NCBI GenBank assembly: GCA_903850915.1
Contig: CAINMV010000030.1
Coordinates: 1 to 64,000 of the forward strand
Direction of reading: 5' to 3'
Length of the DNA stretch: 64,000 nucleotides
Origin: an uncultured Bacteroidota bacterium
Lineage (GTDB): Bacteria; Bacteroidota; Bacteroidia; UKL13-3
Shown: positions 18,101 through 27,601 of the stretch, piece after piece
Numbering within the stretch: the first letter of the stretch is position 1
Layout of the letters: each line of letters begins with the position of its first letter
Position numbers and translations under genes: made by a program
Notes under the pieces: generated by a model
What the model was told of the DNA's origin: nothing
Databases searched by the model: none
The model's input: only the letters and a program-made list of their open reading frames with translations

Positions 18101-19050
18101 CTTCTTGGAACATCACATCCTACATAGTCATCAGCATAGTTACCCAAATCTGGATCCACCCACTCTCCGAAATAACATTTGTCGAGGTAGTCGCTACCAC
18201 GATTGATAATCTCTGTGGTATAGAAGGTCATATTGTTAATTTCGTCATTTGTTTTAAATGCAAATGCAGTGGTATGCAACTCTAATCCGATAGGTAATGC
18301 ATCTGTTTCGGTGTGCACATTTCCTTTGTCATTATAAACCCACCATAATGCTTCATCCGGAGCCGATTCAATGGTGTCTTTGGTATTTGGATCATCGCCT
18401 GGAAGTAAAGGGTAGTCCACACCCGGCTCATAATCCAATGATCCTCCAACGTTAACATAAGGTGCCATGAAATGTGAAGTAGTTCCTGCACCAAAATTTG
18501 GATGATTTCCTGGCCATGTTTCCATGTCGGCGGTAATTTTACTAGGGTCAAATTTAGAATTAATGAAATCTTCCAATTCTACACGAGTAATCTTCCAAAT
18601 TTTATCGTAAAGCGTACATTGATTGGCTGTTACGGAGGCAAAAGTATCTATAGGTCCTGAGAAGAAATCCACTCCACTTTGACGATACGTGTTGGCAGCA
18701 ATTTTTAAGTTATTACTACCATCGATACCACCAATCCAAAGCGATCCTGAAAAAATGGAATTCAAACGACGCTGATTCGGGTCGGTTACCTTTGGAATCT
18801 CATATTTGGCACTATTTAAGTCCCACCACATGTCGCCACCATTTAATATCATGGTGCGCACGTTATTAATATCCATATAAACCTTTGCGGTAGGTTGCGC
18901 ACAACCACCAGAGGTTTTATTATAGCCTGTTGCGCTATTTCCGTTATTACTCGGAGCAGGTTTTATACCAATAATCTCTCTGGCTTGCAGCAAGGTAGAA
19001 ACGCATAGAACGGCGCTTAATACTGCAATTTTTATGTATTTGATTTTCAT
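15166..19050 (-). CDS. Giant secreted protein with T9SS C-terminal sorting domain
   Basis: This 1294-residue protein starts with a signal peptide (KIAVLSAVLCVSTLLQA) and ends in a type IX secretion sorting domain: from about residue 1190, NIVPNPYYGYSP, a beta-rich segment with RIYTLNGNLVKTI, then IASGMYIIHVDCGELG and a conserved tail GVMRPVDLDSF. Near residue 68 it has NNVRTMILNGGDMWWDL and further on SGSLWIGGIDGSNNLKIAA, segments I associate with a recurring but functionally undescribed Bacteroidota family. I see no hydrolase, lectin or adhesin motif. The middle is Asp/Asn/Gly-rich, as in calcium-stabilised secreted beta proteins. It lies between a TonB receptor gene (45 bases upstream) and a PorV-like gene, forming one operon. 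Confidence 0.85.
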   Translation of the reverse strand: MKIKYIKIAVLSAVLCVSTLLQAREIIGIKPAPSNNGNSATGYNKTSGGCAQPTAKVYMDINNVRTMILNGGDMWWDLNSAKYEIPKVTDPNQRRLNSIFSGSLWIGGIDGSNNLKIAANTYRQSGVDFFSGPIDTFASVTANQCTLYDKIWKITRVELEDFINSKFDPSKITADMETWPGNHPNFGAGTTSHFMAPYVNVGGSLDYEPGVDYPLLPGDDPNTKDTIESAPDEALWWVYNDKGNVHTETDALPIGLELHTTAFAFKTNDEINNMTFYTTEIINRGSDYLDKCYFGEWVDPDLGNYADDYVGCDVPRSLGICYNGDDDDDGILGYGLNPPTVGVDFFKGPRDENGNPLGMGKFVYYDNDWSLYGNPQTAQHFYNYLKGIWKNNVQMTYGGNGRTGTDTCSYMFPGTTDPAGRYNWTEKLAGNQAGDRRFLQSAGPFKLMPGARNEVTVGVVWAKASTGGATGSIELLRQADDKAQKLFNNNFKITDGPSSPDFTVQELDKELIINLSSDQNSKFATQKIEKYSANVIGSAGNTINYKFQGYQIYQLKDASVTSGELANADRARLIYQCDIKDNVDVLVNKVFDPTVSDFLKVLKVFGENTGIRHSFQIKSDAFATKNTALVNYKTYTFMIISYANASNDQNDPEQYLAGRLNTKVFTASPHKVWSTNNGVNNDSIAKYGSGPIMKRLEGRGNGGNSLEFTPETVSEILANGNAEFPVYKGGASPIHIKVIDPLKVPNDKFEIYILANGFSQMSKVKGDSVWPAARWRIVRKSNGDTVNSDGDISIGAEQIIAKWGLSVSIKQASNPGSWKFNFDEVLKNGFIEAEYDWSDINQQWLSGFSDFDQAGSVAYIYNWIRSGKNGENTIKSDPTKFDPYLHDFYDNGLSDMVDPQEVYEKALDRTFAPYRLCAYSNYSATKGNTFGPALNSTTATSNNRMENLSSIDIVFTPDKSKWTRSAVLEEAEIATDAIGGAPKLSLRRSASVGKDGLPDGSGTGKGWFPGYAINIETGQRLNIAFGEDSHLSGENGTDMLWNPTSNLFSNTDEYPLIGGKHYIYIFTDDSVGTGTQAFKISGNGKGYDNCDNITTLLYGTNGTPSTADQVKVFRSCMYVMMPYLTPRMTLKSVKDGIIPNEVRIRYRVTKPYARYKTSVTSNNGLPHYEFDTKDIATQFSKAAGQKGVEKINIVPNPYYGYSPSHDYESDQIATYVKFTNLPQKCTIRIYTLNGNLVKTIKKDDNLVEARWDLNNGSNVPIASGMYIIHVDCGELGVKVLKWMGVMRPVDLDSF

Positions 19051-19094
19051 GATGACGCTTTGATAATTGATTGATCTACTGTTTTTACTTAAGA

Positions 19095-22000
19095 TTATAG
19101 GTCTTTTCTGCTGTTAAAAATAATACGAACACCTAGACGAGCTTGGCGAGGTAAAGCATAAAGACCAGGATTGTTTGTTCTGATTTGATATTGATCCACG
19201 AAGGCTTGCTTGCTAATTTGACTTTGCGTGCTACGTATTCCATCGGCTGATGTTAAATAACCATCATCGGTGGCCAATCCAGTGTTAGAGTATACACCCA
19301 AAACATTAAGTGTGTTTAATATATTATTGCAAACAATATAAATGTTCAATGGAGTCTTTTTAGCTTCCCCTTTGTGATTGTATTTTAAGGTTATGGTTTT
19401 GTCAATTGTAACATCGCAATACACTTGACCAGGCAGACGTTGTCCGTTTATAGACCCTTGTATTGGGTTACGAGATACTGAACCTCCAATTACCTGCGAT
19501 ACGTTTTTGTTGGCTGTTGCTGTATATGGTGCACCAGAGAATCCTTGCAGTTGCACGTTCATGCCAAAGTCTTCCAATACATTTCTGTCTTTCCCTTTAA
19601 ATTTCATTACCGGGCCATCATAAGGATGGTCAGCATCAGTTTTAAATCTGTAGTCAACTCCTATTTTAAAGGTATGACGGAAATCCACATCCAATGGCTG
19701 TAAAGTTTTCAAGCTTGGCTTGTTTACTGCTATTAATCCAGCGCTAGTTGAAGCAGAAGAACCTGTACCATCAGCAAAAAGTAGGCTATAATTGGCAACA
19801 ATATCCATGTGCTTGAAGGAATAAAGGAAATATTCAATACGGAAGGCTTTTGAAGTTGAGAAATCCTCGTTTCCAAAGGCAGTATAACTGGTAGGGAAAG
19901 CTTGATAAAAGCGTTTTAATTGAATTAGGTCACGGGTTTCGGCATAAGATGCGATAAAGCTAATTGCAGATGCTTCGGTTAGTTTTTGTTTGTACCCTAC
20001 CTCGTAGCTTGTCTTTTTTGAAGGTTTTAAGTTAGGATTAGCCAAAGTGCCATCGAGAGCTCTACGTTCAAAAAATTGGTAGTCGTCGTTGGTAGCAAAA
20101 AAGCCTTCGGCCGGTCTTTGACTTAACACGTCATAATTAGCAAAGAACTCAGCATCATCACTAATTGGGAAAGAGAACCAAACGCGAGGCATAAAAATAG
20201 GAGTAGGAGAATAATCCTGAAATGCCGCTGCATCAAGTTTGTACTTACTTAAATCGAGCGCTGGATTAATTAACCAAGGCTGTATCCGCCCTCCTGCTTG
20301 AGATAATACTGATGGATCTGTTAATATGTTACCTGCTTTGTTATACCAAGTATTTCCGTTACGAAATCCCAAAAGGTTTGGTGAAGCACTTTTATAGTTG
20401 TCTACATACACTGCATAATCACCTGAAACAGTAGACGGGATTTCCTCTTGCTTGGCCCACTCTGCCGCGGTGTGCGCTGGGAACAACAAATACGGGTCCT
20501 TTAATACTTTTATGTTAGCATCAAACTGCTCTGCACGAAGCCCTAAACGGAACTTAATTTCTTTATAGCTAAATTGATCCTGGATCCAGGCTGCTGCATT
20601 AATTGGGGCAAAAGCACCTATTGGACGATTATTATTATCATTCCAATCTTTAATTGATGGGCGACCTTTAATAGTATTACCAAGGTAATCATAGCCATAA
20701 ACATCAATCAACTGATTTCCATTATTATATAAGTCATCTGGAGAAAACCACGACAATTTCATGTCTTCCGGTTTCATTGCATTAACATCAATCCATGAAT
20801 TTTGAGTAACTGGGTTACCGTAAATATCCTTTGCGCCAGAGTTAATTTGAGCTTGACGAAGGTTTTTCGCAAATTCTGTTTCATCATTAGAATTAAAAAG
20901 ACGCTTGTAATATACCGTGTCTTGAAATACACCATTCGCATCGTAAGCAAGAATTGGATGCGCACGATCTAGCTCAAGTACTGCTTGGTTAGCCAAGGCT
21001 GTAGCACGACTCCAAAGACTTGCAGCACCTACACTGTATCCGCGTTGTGCACGTTGTTCAAACGACAAACCAAACTGTAAGTCATGCTTTTTTGAACGAT
21101 CTTTTATATCTGGAGTAATAGAAGCTTCACCAATTGCATATAATGTTAACTGGTCGGAGCGACTCTTGCTATAACCTGTAGGGTAAGCTCCCACATTGCT
21201 CCACATACTATAAACAGAACCTGGTGCATCGCCATTCATAAGTCCTCCCAACGCTTGAACGGCATTGGCATTTCTTACTAAACGTCCATACTCGTTGAAT
21301 ACTTGTTGGGTATAATTTGAAGAAATAGGATTCAGGTCGCTAGGCACGAAACGCAATGCTGTATCCATATAGCCATTTTGCTCGATATAATTTCTTAATT
21401 CTACCGTTTTGCCATTTTGATCAACAAACGTAGTACGCGGTCCATTTAATCCATTGTCAACATAACGGAAGTTTGGTGCTTTATATGAATTAAATTGTCC
21501 TACGTAGCCATATTCCCATGTGTTAAAATCATGGCGTGGATCATAATTTGTTCCTGAAACCACGGTGTAATCTAAGCGCACGGTATATAAAGCGTCGGTT
21601 ACAATAGATTTGTCCTTCTCCTTATCATCCTTTTTATCGCCACCCGATTTCAATTTATGTGTTAAGCTTGCACTAATACGATTAGTTGAGCTAGTGCTTT
21701 CTGAGGCGTTTCTATAATTAAAAAGAGAGCTCGTGAAACTATAATTGGATCCACGGCTATAGCCACCATTTAAACCCACTTGAATATTAATATTTTTTGT
21801 AGGTTGAAACGTTAAGGTACTAATATAAGATAAGCTAGTACTGGCCGCGTTTAATTTATAACTGATTTTTTCGAGGTCCTTTTTGTTAATATAACTAGCA
21901 CTTGGCACTAATCCGTCGCCTGTTGGACTTGGTGAGTTAGGCTTCAATTCCAACTCAGCCAATTTTGCGTCACTGAGCTTATATAATTGAATGGCAGAAG

Positions 22001-22883
22001 GGTTGCCATCGCGAGCATGCATGGCCGAGAAACCCAAGGTGTAACCTAAAATTACGCGTTCTTTACCTGGATCTTGCTTGTTGATAACCTTCAGTGGCCC
22101 TGAAAAGTAACCTTGTAGTTGCTGATAGTTGTAACGATCGAACATCATCGAATTCGAGTAATCGAATAGATTTACATAGGCAAGGGTTGGGGACTTAAAC
22201 GATAAGTTGATGGCACCACCTGTAAAGTCACCATATTGTGCAGGAACACCACCTGTAATAACTGACACATCATTTAAAGCATCTGGGATCAATGGGATAG
22301 AACCAATTACCTTAACGCCGTTGATAAAATATCCTGTTTGATTGGCACGAGAACCTAAGAAAGATGGCGTTCCTCCATTTTTAGTATAAACACCAGCAGT
22401 AGTACCTACCAATTTATTTAAACTTGTAGCTCCTTGTTTTTGAGCCGAGGTGCTACTGATATGGGTTCCTATCTCACCTTGCTTTAAGGGTGGATTTTTT
22501 ATATGCTGAATAATAACTTCTCTTGTTGTACCTCCAAGAAGTTTTTTCGGAAGTAAGGTCGACTTCATGTCTGTAACCTGGTCGTCGTTTACCTTTATTC
22601 CATCTTGGGTTAATTCTACATAATCATCATCACCAATAAAGGTTAAAGAATATACACCAGAAGGAAGCGACTTAATATCGTAGAACCCTTTGTCGTCGGT
22701 ATACACGTCGCCTTTATAAACGCCATTAAGCTTTGCCACAACCTGCACGCTAAATAAGGGAATATTCGTTTTTGCATCCTTCACAAAACCCCGAATGGAG
22801 CCGTCGGCAAAGGAGGAAAAAGCGGAAAATAGAAAGGCAATGATGATGAGTGCCTTTTTGTTAGAGAAGTAAACCTTATTCAT
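19095..22883 (-). CDS. TonB-dependent receptor with carboxypeptidase-regulatory-like N-terminal domain
   Basis: From the ATG at 22883 the protein has 1262 residues: a signal peptide (about 1-28, ending SAFSSFADG), a carboxypeptidase-regulatory-like beta-sandwich (about 30-115, GSIRGFVKDAKTNIPLFSVQ), a TonB plug (about 125-225, including SVITGGVPAQYGDFTGGAIN), and a 22-strand-type barrel ending in GVRIIFNSRKDL. It is larger than most siderophore receptors because of long extracellular loops, so a large ligand or protein partner is possible. No SusD-like lipoprotein is next to it, so it is not a standard polysaccharide utilisation locus. It is the first gene of the operon with the T9SS cargo and PorV-like barrel. 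Confidence 0.9.
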   Translation of the reverse strand: MNKVYFSNKKALIIIAFLFSAFSSFADGSIRGFVKDAKTNIPLFSVQVVAKLNGVYKGDVYTDDKGFYDIKSLPSGVYSLTFIGDDDYVELTQDGIKVNDDQVTDMKSTLLPKKLLGGTTREVIIQHIKNPPLKQGEIGTHISSTSAQKQGATSLNKLVGTTAGVYTKNGGTPSFLGSRANQTGYFINGVKVIGSIPLIPDALNDVSVITGGVPAQYGDFTGGAINLSFKSPTLAYVNLFDYSNSMMFDRYNYQQLQGYFSGPLKVINKQDPGKERVILGYTLGFSAMHARDGNPSAIQLYKLSDAKLAELELKPNSPSPTGDGLVPSASYINKKDLEKISYKLNAASTSLSYISTLTFQPTKNINIQVGLNGGYSRGSNYSFTSSLFNYRNASESTSSTNRISASLTHKLKSGGDKKDDKEKDKSIVTDALYTVRLDYTVVSGTNYDPRHDFNTWEYGYVGQFNSYKAPNFRYVDNGLNGPRTTFVDQNGKTVELRNYIEQNGYMDTALRFVPSDLNPISSNYTQQVFNEYGRLVRNANAVQALGGLMNGDAPGSVYSMWSNVGAYPTGYSKSRSDQLTLYAIGEASITPDIKDRSKKHDLQFGLSFEQRAQRGYSVGAASLWSRATALANQAVLELDRAHPILAYDANGVFQDTVYYKRLFNSNDETEFAKNLRQAQINSGAKDIYGNPVTQNSWIDVNAMKPEDMKLSWFSPDDLYNNGNQLIDVYGYDYLGNTIKGRPSIKDWNDNNNRPIGAFAPINAAAWIQDQFSYKEIKFRLGLRAEQFDANIKVLKDPYLLFPAHTAAEWAKQEEIPSTVSGDYAVYVDNYKSASPNLLGFRNGNTWYNKAGNILTDPSVLSQAGGRIQPWLINPALDLSKYKLDAAAFQDYSPTPIFMPRVWFSFPISDDAEFFANYDVLSQRPAEGFFATNDDYQFFERRALDGTLANPNLKPSKKTSYEVGYKQKLTEASAISFIASYAETRDLIQLKRFYQAFPTSYTAFGNEDFSTSKAFRIEYFLYSFKHMDIVANYSLLFADGTGSSASTSAGLIAVNKPSLKTLQPLDVDFRHTFKIGVDYRFKTDADHPYDGPVMKFKGKDRNVLEDFGMNVQLQGFSGAPYTATANKNVSQVIGGSVSRNPIQGSINGQRLPGQVYCDVTIDKTITLKYNHKGEAKKTPLNIYIVCNNILNTLNVLGVYSNTGLATDDGYLTSADGIRSTQSQISKQAFVDQYQIRTNNPGLYALPRQARLGVRIIFNSRKDL

Positions 22884-23031
22884 ATAAAATCTTTTAAGTT
22901 TAATACAGTCCTTTTGACTTGGCAATTTTATTAAATTAAATCAAGTAAAAAAAGTTAATTTCATAATTATTTATCAGTGCAATTAACATTATTTTTCTTA
23001 TATACACCCCACCTACTCAGAAATAATGAGA

Positions 23032-23994
23032 CTAATTGTTTTCATGGTTTAAAAATGCAATGATTTTCTGACTTAGAACTTTACTTATGCGTTCGTAACT
23101 CTGAACACTCCATCCGGCAACATGAGGTGTTAAAACAACATTGTCCATGGCTTGTAACTCGTTGAACCACCCTATAGAATTCATATGGGCGTTCAAAGGT
23201 GGCTCTTGCTCCAAAACATCTAAGGCGGCCCCGATTACCTTACCCTGTTGCAGTGCAGCCACCAAATCGGTCGTAACCACAATCTTCCCGCGAGCGCAAT
23301 TCACGAAAGTTATTGACTTTTTAAACTCATCAAAGAACTGCTTATTCACCCACCCCATTGTTTCCATTGTAAGTGGAATATGTAGGGTGAGAATATCTGA
23401 TTGCTCATAAATCGTTTCCAAATCGCATGACGTTGCATATGCATCGAAAAAAAAAGAACCATCCTTTGCTTGCTGCGGAATTTTATACTTGTCGTAGGCT
23501 AGGACTTTCATTCCAAAACCACTTAGTTTCTTCGCAACAGCGCTTCCTGTATGGCCATAGCCAATGATGCCAATCGTTGACCCTTTAATTTCAACCCCTC
23601 TATTAGCTTCTCTGTTCCAAACATAATTACGAATTTGATGGTTGCCGGCGGTAATTTTATGTTTTAAAGTTAAAATCAAACCAAGAGTATGTTCAGCAAC
23701 CGAATCGCATAAAGCTTCAGGGGCATGTATTAGCTCAATTCCGTTTTGTTTGGCATATTCGGCATCGATGGTGTCGGTGCCGCTTCCTGCGCGTGCTATA
23801 AAACGCAGTGACGTTGCGGAATCGATAAAATCCTTGTCAATGTAAAATTTGCTACGAACCACTATACCTTTAAATGACGCAATAGAGTTTAAAACCTCCT
23901 CTTTGGTGATTTGAGGTTGATAAAGAAACGGGATTTCTTGTAAACTAAGCGCCTCCATCAAAGCAGGATGTATTTCTTCAACAATAAGAATCAT
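23032..23994 (-). CDS. D-isomer-specific 2-hydroxyacid dehydrogenase (SerA-like)
   Basis: The 320-residue protein is a NAD-dependent D-2-hydroxyacid dehydrogenase. The Rossmann motif GYGHTG is at 145-150, and the catalytic triad is present as Arg235 (NCARG), Glu264 (EQEPP) and His291 (TPHVAGWS). It lacks the C-terminal ACT domain of long phosphoglycerate dehydrogenases. The short form can be a 3-phosphoglycerate dehydrogenase (serine synthesis) or a glyoxylate/hydroxypyruvate-type reductase; the substrate is not decided by sequence and no serB or serC gene is adjacent. It stands between the TonB operon and corA on the same strand, with about 60 bases to corA. Confidence 0.85.
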   Translation of the reverse strand: MILIVEEIHPALMEALSLQEIPFLYQPQITKEEVLNSIASFKGIVVRSKFYIDKDFIDSATSLRFIARAGSGTDTIDAEYAKQNGIELIHAPEALCDSVAEHTLGLILTLKHKITAGNHQIRNYVWNREANRGVEIKGSTIGIIGYGHTGSAVAKKLSGFGMKVLAYDKYKIPQQAKDGSFFFDAYATSCDLETIYEQSDILTLHIPLTMETMGWVNKQFFDEFKKSITFVNCARGKIVVTTDLVAALQQGKVIGAALDVLEQEPPLNAHMNSIGWFNELQAMDNVVLTPHVAGWSVQSYERISKVLSQKIIAFLNHENN

Positions 23995-24056
23995 AATAGA
24001 TTGTTGGAATTAATTGGAATTCTAAGTTTAGCAAGGATGCCGTTCCTGTATCGCTA

Positions 24057-24989
24057 TTAGAATAAATCTTTTTTTCGAAAATACAATACCCCCACCACCG
24101 ACAAGAAAAGGGAGATGCCAAGCACAATAACGAAGGCATAAGGCCCTTTTTCATAGGGCAACTCGATATTCATACCATAAAAGCTGGCCACTAATGTAGG
24201 AATCATGAGTACAATGGTAATTGTGGTTAATGTTTTAATTACGACGTTTTGATTGTTACTAATAATACTTGCAAAGGTGTCCATGGTTCCGCTCAGAATG
24301 TTCGTATGTATGGTGGTTTGCTCAATTGCTTGACGGTTTTCAATAATAACATCATCGATTAAATCATCCTCCTCATCGTTCATCTTGCTAAACTTGCTAC
24401 GCTTCAACTTCTCCATCATAAGCTCATTGCTTTTTAAGGATGTACTGAAGTAAACTAACGACTTCTCCATTTCAAGGAGCTTCAGCAACTCCTCGTTTTT
24501 AACCGAAATATTAATCTTCTTTTCTATTTCACGTTGGGTTCGATTGATATCTTTTAAATTTCGAAGGTACTGGGTGCTGATGCGGAGAAACATTTGAAGT
24601 ACGAACCTCCTATTATTACTCATATCGAAATTTTTAATTCGATTATGAATAACATCATTGGTAACATCATTTTCAATGTTACTGATTGATATAAAATAAT
24701 CGTTTGATATAAGAATACCTAGAGGGACCGTGATATATGGGATATGAGAATCGTCGTTATTTAAAACCGGAATTTTAACAATGATGATGAGATACCTTCC
24801 TTCCACCTCTATTCGCGCCGACTCATCGGTATCTAGGATGTCGGTAAGAATGTCGGAAGGGATTTTAAATTGATGCGTTAATACATCTATTTCCTGGGCA
24901 GTAGGCGCAGTAACGTTTATCCAGCATTTTCTTTCTAATGCCGGGAGTTTTGTTACCAGGTTATTCTGTGTGCCAAAGTATTCGATCAT
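24057..24989 (-). CDS. CorA-family magnesium/divalent cation transporter
   Basis: The 310-residue protein has the CorA layout: a large N-terminal cytoplasmic alpha/beta domain, a long helix (about 150-250, with the charged QREIEKKINISVKNEELL stretch) and two C-terminal membrane helices. The first membrane helix ends in the universal YGMN selectivity motif near residue 268, and the second is followed by a short basic tail (FRKKDLF). CorA forms a pentameric Mg2+ channel in the inner membrane; some relatives carry Co2+, Ni2+ or export Zn2+. It is on the same strand as the flanking genes but has more than 60 bases of spacing on either side. Confidence 0.9.
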   Translation of the reverse strand: MIEYFGTQNNLVTKLPALERKCWINVTAPTAQEIDVLTHQFKIPSDILTDILDTDESARIEVEGRYLIIIVKIPVLNNDDSHIPYITVPLGILISNDYFISISNIENDVTNDVIHNRIKNFDMSNNRRFVLQMFLRISTQYLRNLKDINRTQREIEKKINISVKNEELLKLLEMEKSLVYFSTSLKSNELMMEKLKRSKFSKMNDEEDDLIDDVIIENRQAIEQTTIHTNILSGTMDTFASIISNNQNVVIKTLTTITIVLMIPTLVASFYGMNIELPYEKGPYAFVIVLGISLFLSVVGVLYFRKKDLF

Positions 24990-25130
24990 ATTGCCCCATA
25001 GACGCCTTTAAAGAAAGGCAGTGCGAAGGTAAGTTTTTTATACTTAAAATGGCAATACCTGAATTAAAAAAACAAGCGCACAGTTTCGACGAGTTGCAAT
25101 AAAATTGAATTTGAAAAGGCATTAACTTCC

Positions 25131-25667
25131 TTAATACAATAACGCCATTAACTCCTCGATTGAATCAGAATGTTTTAAATATGAATTAATATCCTCTGGG
25201 ATAAATCTCTTTTGATGCATGTTGTTTATCATCTGCAGCAAGGCATCGAAATAACCGGCAACATTATAAATGGCGACAGGCTTATTGTGTAATTCGAGTT
25301 GGTGCCATGTGATAATTTCAAAAAACTCATCGAGTGTTCCAAAACCTCCCGGCATCGCAATAAAAGCATCACTCAACTTATACATCATTGTTTTACGAGT
25401 ATGCATATCATCCACCTCATAACATTCGGTTAGTCCATCGTGCTTTATTTCATGCGTAGACAGGAACTTGGGGATTACGCCAATTACCTTTCCTCCGTTT
25501 TCGAGCACGGTATTCGCGATAATACCCATTAGCCCAATACGACCACCTCCATATACAAAGGTAATATTATTTTTCGCGAGATATTCACCCATCTCGATGG
25601 CAGCATTTCGGTATACAATATCATTACCGACACTAGAACCGCAGAAAATACAAATCGACTTTATCAT
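25131..25667 (-). CDS. LOG-family nucleotide 5'-monophosphate phosphoribohydrolase
   Basis: The 178-residue Rossmann-like protein carries the LOG/YgdH-family motif PGGFGTLDEF (about 97-106), with the preceding CGSSVGND near the N-terminus and VYGGGRIGLMG at about 38-48. Family members cleave the base from nucleoside 5'-monophosphates, including cytokinin ribotides, or PpnN-type nucleotides. Many bacterial genes were formerly annotated as lysine decarboxylase on the basis of this motif, which is not supported. It starts six bases after the aspS stop and is very likely co-transcribed with it. Confidence 0.9.
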   Translation of the reverse strand: MIKSICIFCGSSVGNDIVYRNAAIEMGEYLAKNNITFVYGGGRIGLMGIIANTVLENGGKVIGVIPKFLSTHEIKHDGLTECYEVDDMHTRKTMMYKLSDAFIAMPGGFGTLDEFFEIITWHQLELHNKPVAIYNVAGYFDALLQMINNMHQKRFIPEDINSYLKHSDSIEELMALLY

Positions 25668-25673
25668 TTTACT

Positions 25674-27425
25674 TTAGATTTTAATTCCTAACTCTTTCAA
25701 TTGCTTTTCGTCGATAACACTTGGTGCATCAATCATCACATCGCGACCGCTATTATTTTTTGGGAACGCAATATAATCGCGGATGCTTTCGCTACCACCG
25801 AACAAACTACAAAGACGGTCGAAGCCGAAAGCCAAGCCTCCATGAGGTGGTGCTCCAAATTCGAAAGCACTCATTAGAAATCCAAATTGATTCTGCGCCT
25901 CTTCCTTGCTAAATCCTAACAAGTCGAACATACGCGATTGCAACTCTTTATTATAGATTCTGATGCTTCCTCCTCCTACTTCAACGCCATTAATAACCAT
26001 ATCATAGGCGTTAGCCCTAACTGCACCTGGATTGCTTTCCAGCAAAGCTATATCTTCAGGTTTTGGTGAAGTGAACGGATGGTGCATAGCATAATATCTT
26101 CCATCTTCTTCATTAAACTCCAACAAAGGGAAATCGATTACCCAAAGTGGTGAAAATATATTTTTATCGCGAAGACCAAGGCGCTCGCCCATCAGCAAAC
26201 GCAAGTCGCCCATCGCCTTTTGCACTTTTGTTTTTTTACCCGAAAGCACCAATATCAAATCGCCTTCTTTTGAGTGGCAGCAATCCGCCCATTGTTGCAA
26301 ATCTTCAGAAGCATAGAACTTATCGACCGAGGATTTATAGGTTCCATTTTCGCAACGCATATAGATGAGACCGCCCATGCCACGTTTCGAATCCTTGACC
26401 CATTCTGTTAGTTCATCCAATTGCTTTCTCGTATACGAAGCGGCGCCCGAAACATTAATAGCAATGACACTTTCGGCAGTATCGAAAACAACAAAATTCT
26501 TGCCGTCAACGACGTTTATATTTTCATCTTTTAAATAACAAAACTGCATCCCAAAGCGCGTGTCAGGCTTATCTGAGCCATAATTATCCATAGCCTCCTT
26601 ATACGTGATTCTTGGAAGTTTTTCGATGACAACATTTTTCACCTCTTGAAACAAATGCTTCACTAGCCCTTCGAACATATTTAAAATATCCTCTTGTTCG
26701 ATGAAGCTCATCTCGCAATCGATTTGTGTGAATTCTGGTTGCCTGTCGGCACGCAAATCTTCATCGCGAAAGCACTTTACAATTTGATAATAGCGATCGA
26801 AACCCGCCACCATAAGCAGTTGCTTAAAAGTTTGAGGTGACTGTGGAAGTGCATAAAACTGTCCTTGATTCATCCGCGATGGAACCACAAAGTCGCGCGC
26901 TCCTTCAGGCGTAGATTTAATTAAAACAGGCGTTTCCACCTCAATAAAATCATGAGTATCCAAGAAACTACGGGTAGCTTTGGCCACTTGATGCCTTAGC
27001 TGTAATTTAGTCCGCACTTCGCTACGACGTAAGTCAAGATAGCGGTATTTCATGCGCAACTCATCCCCACCATCAGTTTCGTCTTCGATAGTAAACGGTG
27101 GCGTAAGAGCTCGGTTTAATATCTCGATGGCTTGCGGATATATTTCGATTTCGCCGGTTGGTAGTTTGTCGGTTTTGGAATATCGTTCCGAAACTTTACC
27201 TGAAACCTTTATTACGAATTCACGTCCGAGTTCGCGAGCCAACATGACTATCTCCGATGCTGTATTTTCCGATTCAATAGTTATTTGAGTGATACCATAA
27301 CGATCGCGTAAATCAATCCAAATCAAGGCTCCTTTATTTCTCACCCCTTGAACCCACCCGCAAAGGATAACAGTTTGGTTGATGTGTTCAATTCTTAATT
27401 CTCCACAGGTATGTGTTCTTAGCAT
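25674..27425 (-). CDS. aspS: Aspartate--tRNA ligase
   Basis: AspS charges tRNA-Asp. The 583-residue bacterial-type enzyme has an N-terminal OB-fold anticodon-binding domain (about 1-105), the class II motif 2 region [18 protein letters not shown] (about 215-232), a GAD insertion domain (about 290-410) and motif 3 [10 protein letters not shown] near residue 536. Length and domain order are normal. Because the window also encodes AsnS, the enzyme is probably discriminating rather than making Asp-tRNA-Asn. No T-box or other leader RNA was seen upstream. The gene is divergent from fumarase and leads into the LOG gene. Confidence 0.96.
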   Translation of the reverse strand: MLRTHTCGELRIEHINQTVILCGWVQGVRNKGALIWIDLRDRYGITQITIESENTASEIVMLARELGREFVIKVSGKVSERYSKTDKLPTGEIEIYPQAIEILNRALTPPFTIEDETDGGDELRMKYRYLDLRRSEVRTKLQLRHQVAKATRSFLDTHDFIEVETPVLIKSTPEGARDFVVPSRMNQGQFYALPQSPQTFKQLLMVAGFDRYYQIVKCFRDEDLRADRQPEFTQIDCEMSFIEQEDILNMFEGLVKHLFQEVKNVVIEKLPRITYKEAMDNYGSDKPDTRFGMQFCYLKDENINVVDGKNFVVFDTAESVIAINVSGAASYTRKQLDELTEWVKDSKRGMGGLIYMRCENGTYKSSVDKFYASEDLQQWADCCHSKEGDLILVLSGKKTKVQKAMGDLRLLMGERLGLRDKNIFSPLWVIDFPLLEFNEEDGRYYAMHHPFTSPKPEDIALLESNPGAVRANAYDMVINGVEVGGGSIRIYNKELQSRMFDLLGFSKEEAQNQFGFLMSAFEFGAPPHGGLAFGFDRLCSLFGGSESIRDYIAFPKNNSGRDVMIDAPSVIDEKQLKELGIKI

Positions 27426-27601
27426 ATCTATATATTAATGTGATAAGGGGCGAAATTAGGGAAATATTTTTTACTCGTATTGCCTCCTTCTTTTGCTTTT
27501 CGTTGGCGCAAATGTTTTGGCAATCAGATTGTCTGATTTTTATCATGAATTTTCTCAAAGTACCATTTAAAAACTAGAATAATATTTTGTTGTTTTGTAA
27601 C

